Source: Paulinella micropora (lineage: Eukaryota; Cercozoa; Imbricatea; Euglyphida; Paulinellidae). From it: a DNA stretch of 64,000 nt. Positions within the stretch are counted from its first letter, which is position 1, and each line of letters begins with the position of its first letter. Position numbers and translations under genes: made by a program. The stretch lies in NCBI GenBank assembly GCA_019918135.1, contig WBZZ01000880.1:43104-107103 (forward strand), written 5' to 3'. The notes beneath the pieces were generated by a model. The model ran no database searches. It worked only from the letters and a program-made list of their open reading frames with translations, and was not told the origin of the DNA. Below, piece after piece: positions 22,735 through 33,840 of this stretch.

Positions 22735-23522
22735 GGAAGGGGCGCCCCTAGGCACACAGCAAAGGAAAGGGATCAGCTCAGAAACAAAAAAGGAGAGGGG
22801 GGGGAGGGTAGATGAGAGAGGAGAATGGGGGAGCAGGATGTAGTCGAGACAAGAAAAACGCAAAGGCGTGTGTGTGCGGGGGGGGGGGGCCAGCGGGGCC
22901 CAAGGGACTGTGGGAGAGAGGGGGGGGCCGGCGGGCCCAAAGGACGGTGGGAGAGAGAGGGGGGGGGCCGGCGGGGCCCTTTGTCCTCTCTCTCTTGCGC
23001 AGGTTGTCCACTTACCACGGCTGTATGAGGCGGTTGCGCGGAAGCCCCCCAGACAGAGCGGGGGGGGGGCCTCAGCAGAAGGGATCCTGCGACTCTGGGG
23101 ACAGGCTCACGCGCGAAAGGCGAGGAATCACTGGGTTTTTTTTCTTCTCTTTTTCGAGAACGGAGACTGGGCTTTGGAGAGGGACTTGAGGGAATGGGGG
23201 GGGGGGCCGTGACGACTAATTTGTCCTTTCCTCCCCCGTCCCTCCCCCCTTCGTTCTGCACGTGCCATTCAGGCAACAAAAGACGGCAAGGGCATGGAGT
23301 GCGCACGAAACGGGCCCTCTGGGGGGGGGGAGTGATCTCGTGTGCAGAGAGCCCTCCACGAATTGCCAGAGGAAGGGTAGGAACCTTTTTTTCTTCCCAC
23401 CCTCATTCCGGCCCTCCCCCCCCCCCACACCCATTACACCCAGAGCCCCGCCCGATCTACTAGCCCCACTAGTGATTCAAAACTTCTTTCTTCTTGAATT
23501 TCGCTTTCTTGATATAAAAGGA
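22735..23522. other. Intergenic spacer with G-run repeats
   Basis: This ~790-bp divergent spacer contains a short tandem repeat of a GGGGCCGGCGGG-containing unit near 22890-22980, several runs of G and C up to 10, and a TATA-like GATATAAAAG about 10 bases before the ATG at 23523. Frames are low complexity. No gene is visible. Confidence 0.5.
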
Positions 23523-24940
23523 ATGTCCCAGAAAGCTGATCTTTTCCAGGAAAATCTAGAGGTCTACGTCAAGCTGCTAGATTTGATTGATCAGTCTGGA
23601 AACGAATACCAGCATCTGCGCGGTTTCCTAGGCCATGTCAGAGAGCTGCGGCGTCTGTTGTCCATCAAGGACGTGAATCGTTGCTTACAGATTCTGAAAA
23701 ACAGGCGAGCGGGCAAAGAGGCTTGTCGTAGTCCAGGATTTCGAGTTCTTTTCTTCTTGGTTGTTGGCCTTTTAACTGCAGGAACTTACTATGTTGCCCC
23801 ACAAGCCAAACCATTTTATTAGAGGGTGGTCAGAAAAATGCCTCTACAAGCTATGAGCAAATCCCATCATCAGCCTTTCCAGTACCCTCCTTCTTGGCGT
23901 CTGCTAGCCCTACGACCTCTCCATCACTACCAGCACCGTCTGCTGTCCCTACAACCTCTCGATCATTACTACCAGCAGCGGCTGCCGACATTACAACACT
24001 ACCGTTGCTTGATGATGTCGAATGGGATGAAGTTGATGGTGACGGAATCCTCCAAGCGGTCAATGAAACTATTGATCAATGTGCGAAAGAAGATCCGAGC
24101 CAGCGTGTTGCTGCAGATGAACTGCAAGAATCATTAAGGGAAGCAGCAAGCAAAGGTCCCAAGGAGGCAAAGCCAGCCGGCGGGGCTGAAGAGGGCTCGA
24201 GTGGGGAGATCGAGGTCGGAAGTTCCAATAGTGCAGAGCCAGCAGGCGGGGCTGAAGAGCCAGCTGGCGGTGCTGAAGAAGGCTCGAGTGGGGGGATCGA
24301 GGTCGGAAGTTCCAATAGTGCAGACCCGGATGAGGAAAGTGATCAAGCAGAAAACGACTTTGTGCCAGGTGCTGATTCTCCAAGGAGTACCACTATCCTT
24401 TATGTCGCGGCATTAGCTGTGTTTGCGCTCTTGTGCAAGAAAGCCTCCGACCCAGTCAGAGGACACAATACGCCGGCGAGTGATGCTAAAACAAACCAAA
24501 AGAAGAAAAGGATGAATGCAAACGAAAGAGCGCGAATAGAAGCACAAGAGTTTCTCGACGGCCCCAAGTTAGATCACTCCCCACCTAGCGCGCACGGTTT
24601 CGACAACCTTCAACCCATACCCGGCACAGACGAAATACAGAAGAAGCAGAATTCCCTGGGCGTGCCTACCACTGAGCCTGGTTTCCGGGGCAAGGAGGCC
24701 AGCCACTTTGCACCAGTTGTCCAAGGCGGGGTGACGATCAAGAAGTACAAGCTGCGGTTCGGCCAGATCTCTGACAAATGCCCTACCGAAGTACACTCTA
24801 GTAAGATCCTGACCTTGTCAGCCGCCGAGCATTGGGTAGCCCTGGCAGAGCTCATGATCGGTGTGCCTTATGATTCGCTATTACTAAGCAGTACGGCGCG
24901 CGACTGGCTATTTCAGCTCTACAAGTCGGCAGATTTCTAA
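23523..24940 (+). CDS. Uncharacterised membrane protein, likely one gene with a frameshift
   Basis: The ATG at 23523 opens a 100-residue frame (MSQKADLFQENLEVYVKLLD) with a membrane segment (VLFFLVVGLLTAGTYYV) that stops at 23822. A second frame entered by a single-base shift near nt 23790 continues to 24940. The second part is Ser/Pro/Glu-rich with an in-frame duplicated segment (PAGGAEEGSSG units, about 24176-24330), a second hydrophobic helix (TTILYVAALAVFALL) and a compact C-terminal domain. GC is lower than in the flanking genes, suggesting a different origin. The stop codon lies one base from the left end of the transposon, so the transposon sits exactly at the gene's 3' end and may have removed its 3' UTR. 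No family is recognised. It could instead be two genes. Confidence 0.55.
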
Positions 24941-24941
24941 C

Positions 24942-24980
24942 ATGACGGAGACTTATGGAGTAGGGGCCGGTTGGTCGTAG
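24942..24980 (+). repeat. Left terminal inverted repeat
   Basis: It begins one base after the stop codon of the upstream gene. Its first 28 bases match the right end exactly, and the final GGTCGTAG also matches after a short gap. Confidence 0.9.
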
Positions 24981-25141
24981 GTTGTAGAGACTGCTGCACT
25001 ATGTGCAGTTGTGCCGGATGATCTTAAATGTTAATATTAATTGATTATTAAGTAATATAATTGCTTTTTTCTTAATATTACTACTTTGAATGCTAGTTAG
25101 AGCTTGCAATCTCATCGTGCTCACATGCAAAAATATTAAGT

Positions 25142-25413
25142 CAACCCGCAGTCCGGACCTGTATAACTAAATTGGTAAGTTGATGTAATATGAATTACTA
25201 TGCATAATTATATGCAAATACTGCATTAAAACGCACAAAAAGTGAAAAAGTGAGGTTCAATTCCAGTAGATGACCACAGAGAGCATCCACTGGAATTGCA
25301 TCTCAGCAACCCGCAGTCCGCACCTGTATAACTAAATGCGTAAGTTGATGTAATTGTAGTATGAATTACTATGCATAATTATATGCAAATACTGCATTAA
25401 AACGCACAAAAAG
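25142..25413. repeat. Subterminal ~100-bp direct repeat flanking a hairpin
   Basis: Two copies (about 25142-25242 and 25306-25413) share CAACCCGCAGTCCG and the long A/T-rich block containing TATGCATAATTATATGCAAA. The second copy has a small insertion. Between them, CAATTCCAGT-GATG and CATC-ACTGGAATTG (about 25257-25300) form a stem-loop. Subterminal repeats are common transposase-binding regions in DNA transposons. Confidence 0.85.
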
Positions 25414-25526
25414 AAACTTTAAATGAGAAAAACAAAGTTTTCCAGATAAATCTGGAACTTCTGCCACTTGGCAGGTAATAGAAAGGCTTTGTCTGCAGCA
25501 ACCTAAGTTAATCATGCTATAGAATT

Positions 25527-28500
25527 TTACACCCGCCCATTAGCAAGGAAGCTGATAAAATTGGTGGTTTGCTGCGATTGCGTTGCTAGAAAAGCTGAAA
25601 GAGCATTATTTCCAGCACCGTGGGGCTGGTAGCACACATAGCACCTGCAGTTAGCAGGATGAGGCATGGCAGGAAATGCCCCTCTGCACCGCGGGCACGC
25701 ACACCCGTCACCGTGCTGGAGGCAGACAAGGCACCTGCACGTGGGTGCATGCTGATAACGAAAGGGAGCGCGCTTCGGAGCGCATTTGAAACACTTACAT
25801 CCTTCACCATGCTTGGGCTCGACTTCATTTACCTCGCAATCAGGGCATTCACAGCCCTCACCATGCGCAAAGCATTCGGCGCACTTACATCCTTGCCCAT
25901 GACGCTGCACTCGCTGCGGCTGCTGGCTGCCCTTGCGCTGCTTGTGGCCCTTGCGCTGCTTGTGGCCCTTGCGCTGCTTGTGGCCCTTGCGCTGCTTGCG
26001 GCCCTTGCGACCCTTCGCAGGCTTCGGCTCCTCCTCCTCCTCCTCCTCCTCCTCCGACTCCGTCTCTGGCTTAGACTTTTTCTGCTGCGGTTGCTTCTTT
26101 TCTGGCTTCTTTGCTGCAGGCGTCGGCTTGTGCGTCGACGCAGGCGTCGGGACAGGCGGCGACTTTACTTCCATCACGTCGGCTTCCATGGCACGCATGA
26201 AGGCACAGGGAGGACACTTGCAGCCAGGCTTGTGGTGCGAGTTGCCTCCGCCACCCTTCTTGCTAGGCTTGGTTGGTTTCGGAGTCGCTGTGGTTGGCTT
26301 CGGATTCGCTGGGCTTGGCTTGGGATGTGCTGGAGGACCCACATCCAACCATTTCAGTTTCCCATCCTGCAGTCAAAAAGAAAAGTGCTCACACATATTA
26401 CTACTACACTCAACAGAAACGTACCGCATCCACACCGACGGGGATTGACACCGGTTGCTTTCCCGCAGGATGGTTCTTCCAAAATCCCGGCCCGTAATCG
26501 GTCAATGGGAACATGCCGATGTAAAAATCTGCAACCAGTACCGGAATGGGAAACTTCCCCCCCTCTTTTTTCGTCGGCATGGTGAAGACCACATTCTCTC
26601 CTGAAAATTCTGCAGCATGATCAATCAAGCCGCCTCCTTGAGAAGCAGGAATGTTTCCTGCTAAAATTTGCTCGCGCTTGTTCATGTTCAGCTTCCATAT
26701 CTTGCGCTTGAGCCTCAACGTGTGGGTGCCGGGGTTCGCTGCAATGATTTTGAACTGTTCGGGATCCGTGACCTCGTCGAACTCTTCGCCGAAAAATTCC
26801 AACCGTGGATTGTGATCCCCGTCAAACCCGTTCAAGCGGAGGCCACTGGAACCAATGAAATCTCCAAGCTTGCCCCCATTGATGGGCATTGCATAAACCT
26901 TCACGCAATCCGCACCCAACTCCTTGCATTCGTCGCCAGCGATGGTTCGCATGTCTAACAGCCCCCACTTCCACTTTGGAAGCGTGGCGCTCCGCTTGGG
27001 CCTCGCGGAACTGCATAAAAAATTATGCATTAATCTTTGATTGAAGAAATGAACTTACCCGGGGGAGATGGCAGGGGATGCGCTGTCCGCTGCACTAGTC
27101 TTGCGCGAAGGGCTGCACTTCTCTTGCCGCAGCCAGACAGCCTTCGGAAGTGGAACATCCGAAGGCCAAGCATTGTTACCAGCAAACAGATGGGGCTCAA
27201 ACGCAGCAGAGATAAACTTCTTCACATACTCGTCAGAAACGTTGCCAGGATGGACATTCCAGTCCTTGGTGGTCGCGATCGGATCTATGTCTCCCTCCTC
27301 GCAGAAAACAAACTCAACAGATGGTTCAAACACACCCTCCGCCGTGATTTCCTCCACCTGGCGCGCAAGCATAACTGCACGTCGACCCATCGTGAAGGTA
27401 TCTTCAGTCGCTTGCTTCTTCTCCAACCAGCGACCAGGCCTGCAGCAGTGCAAGCATTATTACAGCTTTCTATCACAGCTACGCCAGTAAGTACCCCAAG
27501 CACGCCAACCTCTCTGCACTACTACTAGGGCCTCGGGTCGTGAGCCAGCAATCCAGCGACTACCAGTCCACAAGCAGTGAAGGAATGCGTGCACAATCTA
27601 GAAAAAAAAAGTACCCCTATCTCTAATCCCAGATCACTCCAGTACTGCTTGATGAGCAGCGAAAAATAAATGACAGCATTGGTCATGGGGTCCGTGAACG
27701 CTAAGAGAAGCCTATCATCACATAGCACTGCTTTATTGTACCATTCATGAAAACAGCACGTACCCTTTCTGCAATTCAACTTTTTCCTCTTGCGAGGCAT
27801 CCTGCGCGAACTTAACGTAGTACTTCTTGGTGTTGGGGATTGCCCAATACTTCAAGGCTGGCTTCGGATTGACTACGAGCTGAAGTATGCGCCTGGATTG
27901 TTTAGGCGCGCCGGTGAGGGGCGGCGACACATCTTCACGCGCGGGGGAAGGCGGCGGCACATCTTTACCCGCGGGGGGAGGCGGCGGCACATCTTCACGC
28001 GCGGGGGGAGGCGGCGGCACATCTTTACGCGCGGGGGGAGGCGGCGGCACATCTTCTTCATTGAGACGCAGGACTGCGTTCTGTTGCAGCAGACCTGACT
28101 TGGCAGCTTCGGAAAACTTGCTGATGTTCTGCAAGTCCTTCTGCAACTGCAGCTGCTGTTCCGCCGTCAGCTCAGTCCTTTCCTCCTCGCGGCCGTTGTG
28201 CTTCGACTCGCTGTCAGAACATTAAATAATAATATTGCAATGCAAATCAAAGTAGTAAACCTGTCATTGGGGTCGGAGTTGCCTTCTGCCGCAGCCGGGC
28301 TCTTGAGAAGAAGAAAAAGGAGAAGAAGAAGAAGGAGAAGAAAAAGAAGGAGGAGAAGAAGGAGGAGGAGAAGAAGGAAGAGAAGAAGGAGAAGAAGAAA
28401 AAAAGAAGCATAGTTGTAGCAATACTATCAGCTGCATTAGTAGTTACTAGTAGTAGTAGTAGTAGTAGTAGTAGGAGGAGGAGGAGGAGGAGGTCTGGAG

Positions 28501-28655
28501 AAGAGAAGAAGAAGAAGAAGAAGAAGAAGAAGAAGAAGAAGAAGAGTAGTAGTGGTAGTAGTAGCAGCAGTAGCAGTAGTAGTAGTAGTATTGGTAGTAG
28601 TAGAGGGAGGAGGAGGAGGAGGAGGAAGAAGAAGAAGAAGAAGAAGAAGAAGAAG

Positions 28656-28688
<33 letters not shown>

Positions 28689-28709
28689 AGTAGTAGTAGC
28701 AGCAGTAGC

Positions 28710-28740
<31 letters not shown>

Positions 28741-29538
28741 GTAGAGGGAGAAGGAGGAGGAGAAGAAGATGAAGAAGAAAGAAGAAGAAGAAGAAGAAGA
28801 AGAAGAAGAAGAAGAAGAAGAAGGAGAAGGAGAAGGAGGAAGAAGAAGAAAAAAAAGAAGAATGTATATAGTTGTAGTAAAACTAGCAGCTGCAGTGAGG
28901 AGGAGGAGAAGATGAAGAAGAAGAAAGCAAAAAAAAGAAATTCAATTACTACCCCTCGGCTTGTTTGCTGTTATTGTTAGCAGCTTGATCTGCCATTTCG
29001 TTTGCCAAGGCGCGCTTGGTTTGTTTTCTCTTTTTCTGTGCCGCCTGCAGACAATGTCATGTATGTGCATGGCATATGTATGTATCATTGATTTGCCAAC
29101 CGGTTTGCGTTGCTTCTTTTTTGGAGGCGACTTAGAAGAAGGGCTTGCATCTTCAGGCTCTTCTGCAGGTAGCGCAGTGTTTGCTGCAGGTGCTTTGCCC
29201 CTTCGAACTCTGCGCCCTCTTGCAGACGGCAGATCTTGAAAGATCTCGTTCTTGGAGGCCAGAACAAATGTTTTCCCAGAAGGAACGTACGTGTGTACGA
29301 CGTTATCTGGTACACTGTGCCATGCCTTGGCCTCTGCCTTGGGGGAAGGAAAATTCCAATACTTTGCAGTAACTTCTGGGGGGATAATGCAATCCTGCAA
29401 GTTTTTCCAATTCGGTTCGCCGTTGGTTTTCAAAAAAATGCGTTGCCCCTGATCGTCCCTCTCCACCCGAAAATTTTGCATGCTCGAGACAACATGCTTG
29501 TCTACTGAATCGTCACCTTTGGGCTTTCCAGAACTCAT
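25527..29538 (-). CDS. Transposon-borne multi-exon gene, Cys-rich C-terminus
   Basis: The ATG at 29538 starts MSSGKPKGDDSVDKHVVSSM. Exons recognisable by protein character are about 29538-28960 (probably with a short intron near 29050-29106), 28212-27764, 27440-27059, 27010-26425 and 26366-25527. Two introns are precise: 27011-27058 (GTAAGT...ATGCAG, 48 bp) and 26367-26424 (GTACGT...CTGCAG, 58 bp), both keeping frame. The large intron near 28213-28950 holds purine and TAG microsatellites. The protein has repeated KYWNFP/KYWAIP segments, a proline repeat (DVPPPPPAR units), a globular domain (LGDFIGSSGLRLNG), then a Lys/Glu linker with KGHKQR repeats and a tail of paired-Cys motifs (GEGCKCFKC, CRCLVC, GDGCACPRC) that may bind zinc. 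It may act in transposition or DNA binding (inference). The internal exon near 27530-27720 is uncertain. Confidence 0.65.
28300..28935. repeat. Purine (GAA/GGA) and TAG microsatellite block in an intron
   Basis: Over about 630 bp, nearly pure AGAAGAAG/GGAGGAGG tracts alternate with (TAG)n and GTAGTA tracts. The strand is almost free of C. Frames across it give Arg/Lys/Val homopolymers and are not genes. It lies within the large intron of the minus-strand transposon gene and could form triplex DNA. Confidence 0.9.
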
Positions 29539-30173
29539 TTCTCAATTCACTAAGTGAGTGTTGGAGGGAAATTCGACTTGAACAAAAGACACACCGGTCG
29601 GAGGTGGAAAAAGTGGCTGAAATGCCACTTTTCCAGTGTGGATTCCCTTTTTTTTCCAACGTACAGGGGTGCACTCTCGTCGTCTTCAAGGCCACTACTT
29701 GTCTTCTGTGCTGTTTGACAGACGCCCTCGGTATGGTTGATATGATATGATGCTATATGACGTTTGATTTATGATATCTAGGGCGTCTGTCAAGTTTTTT
29801 GGACCTAGTTCTATCGGGAAAAAGTAAAAGTGCTGCACTTTGAAAAGGTCTCATGTTTTTCTTTTTTTAAAATGAAAACACGTTGCTCCACGACCGCAGG
29901 CATGCTGGCATGTCTTCCCCGACCCCTGTGAAGCCGCTGGCAGTGCCTAGCGCGGCAGCAATAAGGCTTGCAAGGGCCAAAGCTTCCAAGTATGCGAAAT
30001 ATTATTATATAATATACCACTGCTAGAATGGAGTTGGATATCAGCTCAACACTTGTTTCTCATGCCCTCACACTGTCAAACATGATTTTTTATGATAGAA
30101 ACATGAATCCAACATATCAGGGCCTGCAGTATTTCCTGTTTGTGGCAGGCTAACTGGCTACAGTGGGCATGAA
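29539..30173. other. Divergent regulatory spacer inside the transposon
   Basis: This lies between the starts of the two transposon genes. Apart from the 14-bp inverted repeat near 29715-29793 it is A/T-rich with no convincing frame. It probably carries both promoters. Confidence 0.5.
29715..29793. repeat. 14-bp inverted repeat (hairpin) in the divergent promoter region
   Basis: TTGACAGACGCCCT at about 29715-29728 is exactly complementary in reverse to AGGGCGTCTGTCAA near 29779-29792, around a ~50-base A/T-rich loop with ATGATAT repeats. It may be a nested miniature element or an operator-like structure. Confidence 0.8.
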
Positions 30174-33086
30174 GTGCAGCACTCACCTGGTGATCTACTA
30201 GACACTACTACGCTAGTTGATGATGAATCCGAGCATTCCTCATGTTCGTCAACAGCAACCGACAGCACTCTATTCATGCATGGCTGTAGCACGTCAGCTG
30301 GTTCATGTTCAGACTCAGGGTGTCAGTCTAGTCAGTCTGCGGGATCGCGATCGTTTCAAAGACAGGGTGGACACTCAAGAAAGCGTATCGACGAGAGAAC
30401 CGTTTCCGAACAGCATGCCAAGAGGCTCAAGAAGAGTAGGAGTACCAGGCATGTAAACGGTCAGCTGCAGTAGTGGAGGCTGAGTTTCCTAGTGATGAAG
30501 AGCTGCAGGCCATGTTGCTCTCTGCGCAAGGGCGACAGAGATTTCCCAAAACCAGCGCCCTCCTAGAAACTAACAAGGCTCAGGCTGCAGCTGCTTCTGC
30601 CATTGGTGACATTGTTGCTGAATTGCAGGCTCGTTCTGCACACAAGCAAACAATTATCGGCAAGCTGAGGGGCAAGATGTCGGCGAAGGAGTTCCAGTCC
30701 TTCTTTACTTCCGTCAGTGAGAGGTATGCACGCAAAGCACTCGCTGTGCAGAAAAAAGTCCTGGAAGGACGTGCCAAAGGGGAAAAGCCTGATAAAGTCG
30801 ACATTTTCGAACAGAAAAGAACGACTGATGAGTCCCGCGAGGCTTTTTCTCAGTGGGAGAAGAAAGCGACTGCAAGGATTGTGTTGGAGAACATGGGCGC
30901 TAAGTCAGGGCGAGAAACTCTTTACTGGTATGGAACCACAGGTTCTTTCTACAAATCTTACCGCACTGAGCTTTTCCCCAATATCTACAAGGCCATGGTC
31001 GCTGACGCAGGGTCTGTAGAGCGCCTGGTGTACGAACTGAAGGGCACCCAGTGGGTTGCTGATAATGCAAGAGCCTACACGTGCGGCGGTCGTTGTGGCA
31101 ATGCATGCAATCATTTTTACAGGCCGCGAAATGAAGCATCCTTGTACAAGATCCTGAAAGAGGATAATATTACTTTCCGCTGCATTACTAAGACCGTTCC
31201 CTGCCGGTGGCATGATAACTGGGAAAGATGGAAAGCCGATCTCAAGCGTGAACAGGCAAAGCCAGAGGGCAAGCAGGACCTGAAGCTGATCCAGCGACTG
31301 AAGGCGAAGGTAGTGAGTTGCCAACGACACGATGAGCAGTACCAGGCGCAGCGCAGGTCGATATTTCTTGCCTGTGCACATCGCAGCCGCTGAGTTTATG
31401 TGTTGCATGCTACGCAGCTATATCCAGGCTAAGGTCGAGAGTTTGGAGGCTGGGTCCGGGGAGTGGGTCATTTACCAAGATTATTTATCTTGGTATTCTG
31501 AAACAGGCTGCAAGATGAATGATCTGCTCTTTACTGTAGTCACCCGCCGCGCCGACGGCCAGTTGCAATACGAGTACATCCACAACATCATGATGGTTGA
31601 GCACACTGGCGCAACCACCCGTTACTGCTGGGACTATCATCTGAGGAGCAAGGAAGATGGAGGAAGCGGGGAGATCTCTTCTTTTCCCGGCCCTGGTACT
31701 CGCACTGGCGATGGCGGCGGCGACTTTCAGAACTATGAGTTCGTTTTTTCCGAGGCGCACTACTGGGAGAAGTATGGAGTGGATATCAGCACGGACATGC
31801 TGTGTGCATTTCATGCGTGGAACCCATGCGACGGAGCAAAGAGGAAGTTTACCAAGGTCTTCACTAAAGACCAGGTCGAGCAAGGGCGCGGCTTCGCTCT
31901 TGTCGAGGAGTGGCTTGAGTCAGCGCAGGGAGCGGGATATGACAACAACCGGTTCTATGGTCACGACGCAGACGTGATCGAGAAGTGGGTGAAAGAGAAC
32001 AAGGTTGAACCTCGCAAACTCAGTTCTTGGGGCCTTCGCAACTTGCGCTCGTTTCGTTACTCCAGGCCCACCCTCACTTCTGGCAAACAGTTCATTAGCG
32101 GTGTTGCCTTTGGTGCGTACACTAGCGTTGCGCCCGACGCCGACCGCATTGTCCTTGACATGCGATCGGACGAAGTCGCTGGCGGCAAGAGGTGCGAGCC
32201 ATGCACACAGCGGTTTAAGCAGCCCCATCCATCGCACAAAGGCGTCGACAAATGCACATCGAAGAATGGCCTAGGGGAGCGTGTGGCAGCGGTTCATGTG
32301 CAGTCTGGTGCAACTGCGGACCTGACGCGGGAGCAAAAGATTTCATACTTCAAGCGGCTCGCCTCCCAGCGTTCGGCAAACAAGAAGGCAAAGAAGAGCT
32401 TCAACGTTGGGCGATTGCGCAAACCGCGCCTAGCCGAGCTCTGTCAGCAGTTGGGGCTGTCCTCTGTCGGCACGGTACCAGAGTTGAAGGAAAGGCTCCA
32501 GGTGCACATGGCACAGCAGCCCAACAGCGTGTCACCCGAGGGCGCAGCAGCCGATAGCGAAGTGCCCGTCAGCAGGCTGCAGAATAAGAGCTTCAACGTT
32601 GGGAAATTGCGCAAACCGCGCCTAGTCGAGCTCTGTCAGCAGTTGGGGCTGTCATCTGTCGGCACGGTACCAGAGTTGAAGGAAAGGCTCAAGGCGCACA
32701 TGGCACAGCAGCCCAACAGTGTGTCACCCGAGGGCGCAGCAGCCGACAGCGAAGTGCCCGTCAGCAGTGGAAAGAAAGGGGTGGAGAAGAGAGCTAGCAA
32801 GCAGGCTGCTACAATTAAACCTACTGCTTCTAATTCCTCGGGCGCGGCCGCAGCAGCTTCTACCAGACAGCCTCGCTCCAAGGCGGCGAAGGTAGACTCA
32901 TATGCTGAAAGCGACGCAGAAGATGATGAAGGGAGCGAGTACGAAGAGCCCGCAACGCGCTGGATGTGCGCGTATTGTAATTATCCAAATCCATTAGGTC
33001 CAGGTGATCAGGAATTCGCAGGATGCATTAACTGCGGTGGCTTGGCTTCATCTGATGATGAATCAGATCTGGAGGAGGATGAGTGA
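30174..33086 (+). CDS. Transposon-borne protein with duplicated SAP domains and zinc-ribbon-like C-terminus
   Basis: A Ser-rich N-terminal frame (30174-30473) is followed by a long frame (30473-31393) and a third (31332-33086). A small intron or a single-base shift is needed near 30460 and near 31350. The first large part has Cys/His patterns (TCGGRCGNACNHFY). The second has FHAWNPCDGAKRKFTKVF, recalling the NPCDG/HGKxxCDG-type motif seen in transposon-associated proteins of several eukaryotes (from memory, unverified). Two near-identical SAP-like helix-turn-helix units follow (LRKPRLAELCQQLGLSSVG), a DNA-binding fold. The C-terminus has CAYCNYPNP...GCINCGG, a RanBP2-type zinc-finger-like pattern, and an acidic tail. 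It probably binds DNA and may be the transposase or an accessory protein. A true start codon is uncertain. Confidence 0.6.
32395..32770 (+). repeat. Tandem duplication of the SAP-domain coding unit
   Basis: Two copies of about 185-190 bp, both beginning with AAGAGCTTCAACGTTGGG, are nearly identical and in frame. The very low divergence points to a recent duplication. Confidence 0.9.
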
Positions 33087-33560
33087 GTGGGCGTGGTTTT
33101 TTTTATATTTTTAGCAGCTGAATGAGGCCAATCATGTTGAAAGTCCTTAGAAATGTAGCTGCTTGAGATGCTGACACTGTGTCTTTGCACTGGCACTGCA
33201 GGACTTTGAATTATTGCATGTTGTCACTAGCTTAGCGTACTTGTACTGGCGAGTGGCTGGCGGGTGCCACCAGGACCAGAAAAAAATAATTAGTGGCAAA
33301 AAAAGCTGAATTCAATTAAATCTGCATCGAAATCGTGTTTGTATCGTTTGTACTTACGCGCTGATAGCAGGTAACATGTAGCACGTGCACTTTGCAAGTA
33401 CCGGTGCAGGCCGCTATCTGCTATGGTCTGCATGCTCATCTACGCACCTTAATAATAGTTCAAACATTGTTTTTTCGCATTAAAATACAATATTACAGCT
33501 TTAAACAGTGTTCTACGTCATTATTTTAATATTTGAAACTTTGCATGCAAAAAAAGTTTC
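33087..33560. other. 3' subterminal noncoding part of the transposon
   Basis: This is an A/T-rich region between the plus-strand stop codon and the right TIR. No gene is visible. Unlike the left end, no strong direct repeat is seen. Confidence 0.5.
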
Positions 33561-33606
33561 CTACGACCGGACCCGGGGCGGCCCCTACTCCATAAGTCTC
33601 CGTCAT
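33561..33606 (-). repeat. Right terminal inverted repeat
   Basis: The reverse complement begins ATGACGGAGACTTATGGAGT and matches the left TIR over 28 bases exactly, then after a 7-base length difference over the last GGTCGTAG. Confidence 0.9.
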
Positions 33607-33840
33607 ATAAGATCGCGCCCCGTAGCCCTTCCCGCGCGCAACTCGTCAGTTGTTTTGGGCCGCCCTAGTTCCGGAAACTTATTAATCTTTACCGCCAAAG
33701 TATTTTTTGTTTTTTTGGGTCTTTAATTAAAAAAAACCACGATCGTCTTTTTTTCCTCCGGTTCCCTCCACACGTCTGGCTAAACACCACCGTGCTTTTC
33801 CCAACGAAAAAAAAAATAAAACTCTGCGGAAGTGTCTTTG

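Larger units (their letters stand above)
24942..33606. mobile_element. 8.67-kb DNA transposon with 28-bp terminal inverted repeats
   Basis: The first 28 bases (starting ATGACGGAGACTTATGGAGT) are an exact inverted copy of the last 28 at 33579-33606, and similarity resumes after a small gap to give TIRs of about 39-46 bp. Inside are a multi-exon minus-strand gene and a divergent plus-strand gene, subterminal direct repeats, hairpins and microsatellites. Base composition is near-balanced, unlike the GC-rich flanks. I see no clear target-site duplication (TAAC on the left, ATAA on the right). The superfamily is not recognised. The encoded proteins do not show a DDE motif I can place, so the assignment rests on the TIRs and the compositional island. 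Confidence 0.8.

Noticed and set aside
28198-28980. Arg/Lys and Val-rich open frames
   Set aside because: They come from purine and TAG microsatellites inside an intron.
24936-33612. Target-site duplication of the transposon
   Set aside because: The flanking bases (CTAAC left, ATAAG right) do not match as direct repeats at any length I would trust.
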